Assembly: GCF_001039355.2 (NCBI RefSeq)
Contig: NW_019773592.1
Location: forward strand, 534,800-598,799
Direction of reading: 5' to 3'
Source of the DNA: Lingula anatina
Lineage: Eukaryota > Brachiopoda > Lingulata > Lingulida > Lingulidae
DNA length: 64,000 bases
The translations under genes and the position numbers were made by a program. Shown here piece after piece: positions 1 through 10,199 of the stretch (its first letter is position 1; each line of letters opens with the position of its first letter). Below the pieces are notes generated by a model. The model ran no database searches. It worked only from the letters and a program-made list of their open reading frames with translations, and was not told the origin of the DNA.

Positions 1-699
1 TGTTAATAAATAGCTCTTGCAGCCTACGGTGCTCTGTTCATCAGGTCTACCAAAGTGATAAGTGGGTTTCTCCTGGCAACCTTAGTGTGAATTCAAGCAG
101 TCCAATTTATTTACAAGGAGCAGGTTGCGCGACTACTATATCGCCTATACTTTGCACGAAATAAGTTGAGACTACTGAAAACCTAGTGCAATGAGTAAAG
201 TGACACAGGACATCATATCACAAACCAATGTTTTTATTCAACTAATTCTTGGTTAATGTTGCAGTCAAGTTCTTAAATGTCAGGAAACGTTTCATACATA
301 AAAGGCGTGTTAACACCCCCGTTTCCTTGGGTGTGGTGTTCTCCGGTTGGCCGTAAAAGGATATCTTGTCCATCTCCCTGTTTAGGTATAATGTTGTCCA
401 ACGCTCGGAATGGTTCTCATGGAATAACCAAACCTTCTGGCAATTTGGCGGATCAACACTCCCTCCTATATATGTCAACCGATCGGCAAAGAAACGTATC
501 TCACTCACTTAGGAGTCTCATATTAAAATGTAATTGGTGTTGGGGTATTCCAATGGTCACGCTAGGTAGGTCAGTGCTCTATTTCTCACATCCTCAATTT
601 ACACTGTGATCAGTTGCCTGGATGTTACGTTATAGTAGATTTAGTAATTGGGTACCCAAGTAGCAATGTACAAAATTTTGGTAGGTTTGACAGTTTTAT

Positions 700-775
700 C
701 AGGCCTACCCAACTACCAGACTCGGCACCGAATTCAGGATCATTCGGTGCCGAGTCTGATAGTTGGGTAGGCCTG
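700..775. mobile_element. 76-bp near-perfect fold-back element with 5-bp target duplication
   Basis: Arms 700-733 and 742-775 are inverted copies matching at 33 of 34 positions around an 8-nt loop. Ends are CAGGCCTACCCAAC and its complement. TTTAT occurs immediately on both sides (695-699 and 776-780), which looks like a 5-bp target duplication. Confidence 0.65.
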
Positions 776-3486
776 TTTATGAGAGGGAATATATTACATG
801 TATCAAAATTACGTGACCCATGAAAGCATGGGATTATTTACAGAAATGCTAAATATATGCGTACAGGGAAAGGGTAAGCAAATGCACTGAAAATGTGAAA
901 TAAATGTTGTCATAGACAAATGTCTTAATTCTTTAACACCCCCACCCCAAAGAAACCATGATCAATTCCCCCTGTTATGCGTAAGTCTGCCTTTTAAAAA
1001 TAATTCGCCACGTGTTTCAAAGTTTGTAAGAAGCTTCAAAATCATACTTCGTCGATTTTTACAATAAAACGGTGAAAAAGATATACGTGTGTCCGTTAGA
1101 ACATTTGAAAATACGGGTGCGATGAGTTTTTTTTCACAACTGTTCCAAATTGATTTATACACCCAGTTCCAATAAATGATGACGTACATGTATCTAGCTC
1201 ACGCAGTGGTCATGGGGATCCAAGATGACGGAGTGAGTTGACTAGGAGGTCAGCTCATTAAACGATCTGGCCACACGTGACAACCTATAACCAATGTTTA
1301 AGCAGCAAATTCATGAACAAGCAACAATACGTAGTAGACTTCTATCCGCAAAGAACGCTCTGCGTGCCAGTGTGACAAGGATGGTAGCCCACTTAAAAGT
1401 CCCGCCCGGGTATGACTGGAATGGTAGCCCAAGGAATGGAAGTCCGGGCTCTACTCATATGATTATTGGGGTATAGGTCAGGGTAAGTCGGAGTATTGGG
1501 GTTAGTGTACAGGTAGAAGGAACGTCACCTGTACAAAGTAATGGGGAACGGACTAACGCCCCTTAAAAAGCAAAAGCGTGTGGGTGGGTGAATCAAAGAG
1601 TAGAAAGAGGCGCCATATTCAAAACGTGTTTCAATTACAAAGCACTTATATGAATGAAAGAACATGAAAAACATGTTTTGACAAATTTAGATGTTTATAA
1701 TATATCGAACCGCCTTACAGGCGATTCTATTCATTCTTCCATGGTCTCTACACATTTTTGTCTTACTTATATATCGTATTAAGAGAAAGCGTCAATGTAA
1801 AACTTCCTGTATGAGAACACCTGTATGCTTTGAGAGAGAGAGAATTGTATACGGTTTCACTTTACCTAATAATGGTGACACACCCCCCAGGAATCATGAG
1901 CGGATTTGTGTCGAAATCACTTGTCTTGTAAATCAAGGTGACTTTGACCCCCAAAACTATAAATCATTAGGCTTACGTTAACTTATTTCCTTTTTATTTC
2001 CTTCACTGTGGTTTCATGTAATCCTTAGTGTCACTTGACTGAATAAACAACGTCTTTTATGTTCCAATGCCGTGTGACACTGAGACAGGCTCCTCGTAGT
2101 GTCCTCGCTTTGAATTATAGGGTTTCAAGGTTGTATCTTTGTAAGTGAGGCCACCGCATTTACCTTTAAATCTACCTGGCGGCACACTAGCAAATCATTT
2201 ATCTGATTAAAGTTTAATATTCATTCGTACATGTCATTTTGAATGCACTTATCTGTGCGATTCGCAAATGATGATTTAATATGCACACACGAGGGGGGAG
2301 TACCAATGTCCTACTCATTTTTCTTTGGCAGTTTCAAAACAATTCAGTATAGAATGAGATGAAATGTACCGGACATGCACGGATTTGAAATATCTTTTGC
2401 AGTGGAGTATTTAAGACGGTCTTTCAGCACACGTACAGACCTTGAAATGTACGTAATACTAAAGATGTGTTTCCTCTCCCAGCTAGCTACTGTTATTAAA
2501 TTCTGATGTTTTAACTCCATTCACGTCTCTTAACGGCTGCGTTTTACGCTTTTCAATTATTTATTGTACGAAAAAACCTAGTAAGCATCAAAAGAGAAGA
2601 CTTTAAAAAATGCTGTTTATATTAAGGTATGAAAGTTGTCTATGTTATATTAAGTTCCAATTAAGCACTGCTATCTGCGGAAAACTGTAGTCCTGAGAAG
2701 TCCCGTGGACTTGAAGGCAGATAGACAGTCACAGTAGCATTTTTTTGTATATACTAAAACGATTCACCGGCCCAAAGCCAGCATTCATACTAGATATGTT
2801 TTATGCAAAAGGGGGTTATAACCGCCATTGCATTATATTGTTACATCATAATTATATCCGCAACTGCTCTGAAACCTAAATTGTGTTAGCGAAGATTCAT
2901 GCAGCAATAGGTACGAGAGGTGAACTCTTATAACCCACTGTGATATGGTTTATTTATAAAAAAGGCATCCGGATTAACTTGATCTGCGGGTCAAAACTTA
3001 CTGTGTATTTCTGTTCTGACTTTACGCAGTGCGTTTAAGACCATTTTTCTAACTTGGCTATGACAGCAGTTCTACTGCATGATTGGTGAGATAATAGTGC
3101 TTGTAGCGTTGGAGTCATTCTGGCGGTCATCGCATATAAGGCAGTGGTGTAATGCTAGTGATGCTGTGAGGGAATACTTCGAGAAATTAAAGGCCATTGG
3201 TGGATGAAAAACAAACTTTGTTTGAATGAAAGTATAAGACACGTGTCTAGCGTATATTGCGTGAAGGAAGCATGCAGTTTGGGTATGCCCTTGTCTCCTC
3301 TTTCGACTGAATTGTATACTATGATTTGTATTTTGTTTGTTTCTAATAGTTGAGCCCACTGCCTATATTATTTAACATCTCTGTTTTTCTCCTAGTCTCG
3401 AAGCTCCAAGTTCTTTGCAACTGGTAGTTGAAATCATTTAAAAGACACGAGTTACAACACAACGATTTCTTATGCAAGCTAGAGCA

Positions 3487-3492
3487 TTTATT
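3487..3492 (-). terminator. Candidate polyadenylation signal AATAAA
   Basis: First AATAAA I find on the minus strand after the stop codon at 4278. It would give a 3' untranslated region of about 0.8 kb. A variant signal nearer the stop is possible. Confidence 0.25.
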
Positions 3493-3787
3493 GTATTCTG
3501 TCATAATAACAATAACAAGCAAATTAGAGAGCAAAATCAATAAAATCTGAATAAATACAAATGAAAATTACTAATGGAAAGATACTCTCCATACAGATTC
3601 GCTACTAAAGAGATTATTAAAACCTACCCCACTTTTATAAGTCAATAACGTTAAAGAAATTGATACCGATATCACTCTGAATAATCATTTAAAAGCAAAT
3701 TTGACAAATAACTGTACCATGTGGTCCATTTGTCTTTTCTTAGTGGACGAACGTGCTTATTTATCATCCACAAAATGTTTAAATGTA

Positions 3788-3822
3788 AAATAAATGAATA
3801 AATAAATAAATAAATAAATAAA
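3788..3822. repeat. (AATA)n microsatellite
   Basis: Run of AAATAAAT units. Confidence 0.9.
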
Positions 3823-4245
3823 ATATAAGATAATCAATTGAAAATAACCAATATTAAAACAAACATTAGTTACCCAACTAAAAATAAATAGATTCATGCT
3901 TAATTAGATAAGGTAAAAAGAAAACACATTGTATTTAACTTAAGATAGTAATAATGATAATAATAAATTAATTAATGAATGATGAAAACCAATTAATTAA
4001 ATAAAATGAAATAAGTTGTGGAAAAATATACCATGGGCACCAATCATCGGAAACTACATAAATTACAAAATTCATGATTAAGCTCCCAAAATATTACATG
4101 CACTATGTAAAAGCTACCTGCAGTTGTAATTATATCTTGTGTTTGATGCGAAAAAGAATGTGATGCACGCATATGCACAAGTGTAAACATGCGAAATTGT
4201 TCACTTACACGCAAGTAAAAGTTCACATTTAGTAGTACTGGTATA

Positions 4246-4271
4246 TTGCTTAAAGGTACACCTTTAAGCAA
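4246..4271 (-). other. Hairpin just after the lipid-transfer stop codon
   Basis: TTGCTTAAAGGT and its exact reverse complement separated by 2 nt, 7 nt beyond the stop codon, so inside the 3' untranslated region on the minus strand. Perfect 12-bp stem. Confidence 0.6.
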
Positions 4272-4277
4272 ACGTGT

Positions 4278-4385
4278 TTAGCAACTGCCCGTTCTAGCAA
4301 TGCGTTTTCTTTTAGAGCTTCCAAGCTTCCAAGACAGAGACGACGGATTCCATGTCCTTCTTTTCCCCCAGGTCCATCTCCACTT
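4278..4385 (-). CDS. Lipid-transfer gene, last coding exon 13
   Basis: 108 nt including TAA at 4280-4278. Acceptor TTTCATATCAG. Reads KWRWTWGKRRTWNPSSLSWK then a Lys/Arg-rich end. The Trp-rich run joins exon 12's WRFW across the splice junction, which supports this as the true end. Confidence 0.75.
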   Translation of the reverse strand, partial: KWRWTWGKRRTWNPSSLSWKLGSSKRKRIARTGSC

Positions 4386-7300
4386 CTGATATGAAATAAA
4401 TCAGATTGGAATGCGAAATGACTCAAAGTTAAATGGAAATGTAATAAAATTATACAAAATGAATCAAGACTAGCCTTAAAGGATTAGAAACTCTTCATTT
4501 TTTTTTTGGGGGGGGGGGGGATCAGATTTTTCTGAGATAGACTTCGATTTTCCCATACTTTCAAATGGTCAATAAATCCGTTCTGAAATTCAAATTTGGT
4601 CGATTGTTTTTAGTGTGTGTGTGTATGTGTGTGTGTGTGTGTGTTTGTAAAAATCCCTTTAGTCATACTATTAAGGAGGACAGGTACATCTTAAGGTTCA
4701 TGTCGTCCGATGGCCAGCACAGATTTCAGACATATTGCAATGACCGCCTTTTTGATGGTCAAATGGAATTAAAATTTCATATATTTCTGTGTGTTGTTTA
4801 CATTGTATTCATTGTGGACATTTGAATCTCATATGAATAGTTGTTATCTCTTTAAGTTATCAGATTGATGTAAACCAAGGTAAAGCCAATGTGAGTGGAA
4901 TTGGATTTGAATCGCACATGTATGAAATAAAATCAAAGTACATATACATCAATTCACAACTTACCCAGAATCTCCAACTTTTAATCTTAAATTTAGTTCT
5001 AAGTTGATACCAAGCTTCAACGTTAATCTTCATGGGGTCGTAGCCGTGGTAGAACGAGAAACAAAGCCCCGGATAGAGCTTCCCCTCTCCTTCAACCAGG
5101 TAATTGAGGGTGACGCCGATGTCAATCCCACCACGGGCCAGTGCCTGGAATCAACTTTGTGGAATCAAATATTGGAAAAAATACACTTGTAGATTTAGAA
5201 TATCACGACTTTACAACCAACGTTTTGCTCAGATTTCAACAACAACCAGCGGTCGATGTCATGCTACACGATTCGCCTGTTTTTATAATTCTAGTCAATT
5301 AAAATGATTGAGCAATCTTTACTTGCACGTTTATATCCCCAAACATGTACAATATTGCAGATGTTTGGAGAGTAACTGTATTGGCCTCTTTAAAATTTTA
5401 ATGCATCTGTAAAATGAACAAATATCACTTTTCAAAGTCTTATTCATCATAAACCAGAATAATCATAATCGAAATCTCAATTATTTTATCATTTACACAT
5501 ATACATATACATGTTGCATATACTTACAAGCAAATTAGCTGAGCCTCCACCAGAAATTCGGGCACTTGCTTTCAGAGTCATCGTCAGACAGTGAGAGCAG
5601 GGATCATATGACCGATCACAAAAGCTTGCCTTGATACGAAAGTCCACCCTAGGGGCCAAGGTAATGGTAACGGAGATTTTAGCGACATAGATGAAAAAGC
5701 TGAAAACGTTGATGGATTTAGGTGACGGTTTGTAAAGTGGGTAGTTTTTATTCACTGAGCCAGATGTGTCTACGTTCACCACAGTCTTCCCGTAGACTTT
5801 GAGATAGACCCTTGTTCTAGTTTTGCTAGTTTTATAACGATAGGCTATTGCGGTTGCAAGTGTAAACCGTTTGGAGAAAACTTTGAGTTTGGCAATTGAT
5901 TTGCCGTACACTTTACAGTATCTTCGTCTTCTATTTCTACCAGCAAAGACACCAGACTTGATGTAGATATTTGCTTTCGATGGGCCGTAACTGATGTGGG
6001 ATAGACAGTGCTTGTTTTCTGGGTATTTGTTGTTATCGCTTGAGAACTGCGAAGAACTTAACAATTCTGAATACCGTGAGCCGTAGGTACCCCAAGAACT
6101 GCAACTTACATGGTTAACTCCTCTTTTAGTGCGCGTGGAATTCACCATCTCATAAGTCTCAATAAGATTACCAAAGGGCACACCTTTAAGTTGAAGATAC
6201 TCCCTAATATCTGAAAATGCACACTCATATCTTACATCTGCCATATGAAATGCATTGAGAAGGATTCTGTCTACCTCTGTTTGACCTAAATTGGGCCATG
6301 CCTTGTTTGTGGTGTCCAGCACCTTTCTGTAAGCAAGTTCGCCTTTGATGGTGACCACAACAGCTTCACGTAATTCACAGCTAGATGTTGGACGAGTCAG
6401 CAAATCTACTAGCCATTGCTGAACCGACTCAACGTGGAAGTTTCTTCTCAGAGCGTGGATACAGCCTATCTCTATCTCTTCCACCTGTCCTTCCTTTTTA
6501 GCAACTGCCAATACATCCGGCGTTAGTCTGTTGTCTCCAAAGTTACCAATAGCCTCAAGAGCGTCACTGATTTGCTCCGTGTTGTTATTTTTGTCACTTG
6601 ATTGAAGATGGCGTCGAAGAAGATCCACCAATTCTGACCGGAAACCAGAGCTGGTCGTTTCCTTCGAGGCGAGGGAGCCGAGGGTAAGTATGACGTGACT
6701 TTGGGATGGATCGCCTTGAGAGGACAGCGTGTTCCATAGAGTCTTGACTGTGGTTAAGATGTGGTTTGTGGGTTTGGCAATAAAGGACAACTTCTGAACC
6801 AGTTCCTGCTTTTGGTCGGCAGAAAGGGGGTGATACTGGACCAAACTGGATAGTGTCTAAAATAAAGACTTGTGACTTTGTGATGTTTTTTAAGGTTAAT
6901 TTCCGTATAAGATTCCCCAAAAATGGAATTTTGTTACTTTGTTCAATAGGCCCTACTGTAATACAAAATCACGATGGTAGTTTAGGTCCTCTTTTTTCAT
7001 TACACATTTTAAAGGTAAAAGCAGACCTTTGAAGATGGAAGATAGTTAAAACAAATATAAAAGCAATTCCAAAGTAATAAATTTACAATAATAATTAGTA
7101 TTCTATGCATTACCTTTTCGGCTTCTTTGCCGCCAGCGGTGATGTAAAGGTCCAAAATTTCTTTGCAAATTTCCCAATTTGTTGAACACCTGGCAACCAT
7201 CTGAAATGGAGGGATGTATTTGTTAGCCGGTTTTACAATCAGCGCAGTTACATGCAGAATGTCTCTATACCTAACCCATTAATGACTTTTTTAGTTATAA

Positions 7301-10160
7301 AATACATTCCGCGCTAGTCAAATCATCAATCCTAAAAGCAAATTATCAAAAATATATAAACATGTTTCACAGCTTTTAAACGTTTTCAGAAACAGAAAGG
7401 AAAATGATGACACAAAAAATTGCTGACCAGGCTTCATGTTCTGATGGTTCCGCACCCATGACAAGTAGTCTCCTTATTAGACCACTGACGCCAGTTTAAG
7501 TAATAATTGAGTCTAAAATTAAAATCCCATCACTGGTGTAAAAATGATCTCTGTTGAGCAGGTTTCTTGATATTGAAGACAATAGTCTGACATTTTTATC
7601 AGGTTATAACTATGTATGTCAAGTGATAACTAAACATGCTACATAAAGATTTTAAAATATTACTGAAAGCAAACCTCTTTTGTAGCTTGTATCAGTTGCT
7701 TAACCAGGGCCGGTTTGTTGGCGGCTGCAGAGGTTGCGTTGTTGTGTGGCATCCCAAGTTCATTTTCCAGTGACAGAATTTCGTTTACTTCGTGTACTGA
7801 AAAAAAAAGCCGGTCAGTATGTGAATGTACATAAGTTTGACAGTGGCGATAAGTGGACTTCGCTCCCCCCTGTCCGATTTTTTTTGTCTGCCTCAAAGAA
7901 ACACTTACTCTCGATCAGCAAAAGTACATGATAATCAGAATTATTGATATAAGTCTTCTACGGTCATTTTAATTAATTTTATTCAGAAACAATCTCTCCA
8001 CAAGGATAAATTAACACAATAATACATACGTTTTGACGGATCTGTTGGATCCTTCATAAAGTTCGTCACAGCTTGACCTAGCTTATCCTCCTCATCGAAC
8101 TTCCTCCTCAGAATAGTCCATCTTTGGTACACACCAGACACTGAAATAGGTAATATAAACTACAGTGCACGGCAATTTGAGACAAAGGATGATACAGGTG
8201 TTGTTAAAATATAAGAAATAATATGTCTCTAATAACCTATTAATTAGGAACCAATTCACAAATCCAGTACGTTATTTCTCATGCCCTTTTTGTTAACTAT
8301 GTATTCTGTGTAATCAAATATATATATAAACTATATATATATATATATAAACTATATATATATATATATATATATTGTTAAAGTGGAGAGGCTATAAAAT
8401 GTTATTTGTACACATCTTGAGCCTCGGTCACAACAGGCCGTACGGGATCTTACGGCCTGTTAGCGTGCCGCGCAAGTCCTTCTTGCGAAATTTAGAGTTT
8501 GAAGACAGCCCGTAAGCATGTACGGAGGATGTTGGACATGTCCAAAAGATTCTACGAATGATCTGCGAACAACTAGCTCGCAAACGTAACTTGCTTCAGT
8601 CGCAAGGAGTTTGCAAGAAGTACGCAAGTGAGTCGTGCGTGGTCCAGGACGCACGTCGTAAACAATGAAAGAGCAAGTGGCATTTAAGTGTTGAGTACGA
8701 CGCACGCCCTCACATCCAACGAACATAGTTGAAAGTACGGCGGAAGTGCGTCGCCCCCACGCCAGGAGTATAAAAGGCGTGTTTACAATGCACGCTCGTG
8801 TCTCGACAAAGAACGTCGCTCGTGCCTCGTGTACAACAATTCACAAATTTCGAACTTTGCTAAATTTAGCTTCTAATATGCCTCCAAGGGAAAGAAGCTT
8901 AGAGAGCAGAAAAAAGGGAGGAGGAAAAAGAGAGAAGGGCCCTTACGGCCGGTTGTGACAGAGGCTTAAGGTGCTTGCCTACTATCTAATATCTACAGAA
9001 CGATGTGGTGCTGTTTCTTTTATCATTTTACCTACGTTTACAAACTCCTGGATTCGCCCATGTTAAATCTAAGCTGTTATTGTGAGTATACTCTCATAGA
9101 TACCGAATGTAACACACAACTGGCGATTTTTAAAATCGATTATTTGTCTTTTGGCGAACTTAACTTTTCATTATATCAAAATATGACGAATAATCTTCAT
9201 TAGCATTGAATTATCTAATCAACCATTTATTATTTTTTTGATGAGCACATTACTACAAGCTACTACACTTACCCTTGTCATACTGTCCGACCAAAGATCT
9301 TTTATGAAATCGAGCGCTGACTGCCGCTTCCATTCTTTGGACGCCTTCAACGGAACGCTTAACGTGCTTACGCAAGGTCAACGTGAAGGTAACGTTAGAG
9401 GTCAAATATGCCCCAAGATCTATATTACCCCCTTCTTCAGGGCTGATAGACTCATCCTGGAGGAATAAATACAAGAATGCTATAAAGTATTATAATCAAT
9501 GTATACTCATTGGCTTTTATAGCCGATATTATTTGTATTCAGTTTTGTATCATTCCGTATATTTATTACAATTTTATACAGTCCGCTAATAAAGCGCACA
9601 TATCCACCTTGTTATGCATGATAAATATTCAATTTTTCATACAATGTATTAAATTATTGTCCATGATCTCCATTCTACTTGGCGGGCTTTCTTATAATAA
9701 ACCAATCGGTAATCGATTGTCCCGGAATTCAGATTATCATATAATTGATATGAATGGCTTCAAAAATGGCGGAAGTACCAGTTGATGTAGTAAGCGGATT
9801 TTTCTCACTTGTCACTTCACATATAACTTTAAATCAAATATGTCATACTTCGTTATACCTATTGTGCGGCTATCAATCAAAGCATACCTACCTGATCTTC
9901 GGGTTTGTCAAACACCTGTACGTGTCCAGCGACACTGGTCAGTATCCCTCCACTAACACGCTGGACTTCATCAGTCTCGATGTCCACTTCATCGGTGTCC
10001 AAGTCAGTATTATCCTCCACGTAGATGTCCTTGGAGGAAAAATGCTTCTTAATTTCTATTTCCCCAAACTGCAGCTCTGTTGACCTAGGATGAAAGGATT
10101 GATAATAGTAATGTTATGGTTATAATTACAATATGTTATAAACTGAATGACATCAACAAC

Positions 10161-10199
<39 letters not shown>

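Larger units (their letters stand above)
1..4245. other. Gene-free flank
   Basis: No coding exon with convincing composition or splice sites. Open frames here are short and low in complexity or unlike any family I know. It holds the 76-bp hairpin at 700-775, a degenerate repeat at about 1365-1560, and an AATA microsatellite. Confidence 0.5.
8416..8970. mobile_element. 555-bp terminal-inverted-repeat DNA transposon (non-autonomous)
   Basis: Left end CTTGAGCCTCGGTCACAACA and the right end read in reverse (CTTAAGCCTCTGTCACAACC) match over about 27 nt. The left end also contains a subterminal hairpin (AGGCCGTA...TACGGCCT). The interior is richer in CpG than the flanks. It holds TATAAAAGG at about 8770 and an ATG ORF at 8879-8956. 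It sits in the intron between exons 7 and 8 of the lipid-transfer gene. I could not fix the target duplication; a Harbinger-type 3-bp site is possible but not shown. Confidence 0.65.

Noticed and set aside
700-775. Reading the hairpin as a microRNA precursor
   Set aside because: The stem is too perfect and the direct repeats outside favour a fold-back transposon; kept only as a possibility to test.
6594-6920. 108-codon minus-strand open frame
   Set aside because: Alternative frame over exon 11 of the lipid-transfer gene; crosses its acceptor.
9754-10083. 109-codon plus-strand open frame
   Set aside because: It is antisense to exon 6 of the lipid-transfer gene, whose splice sites and family match are convincing.
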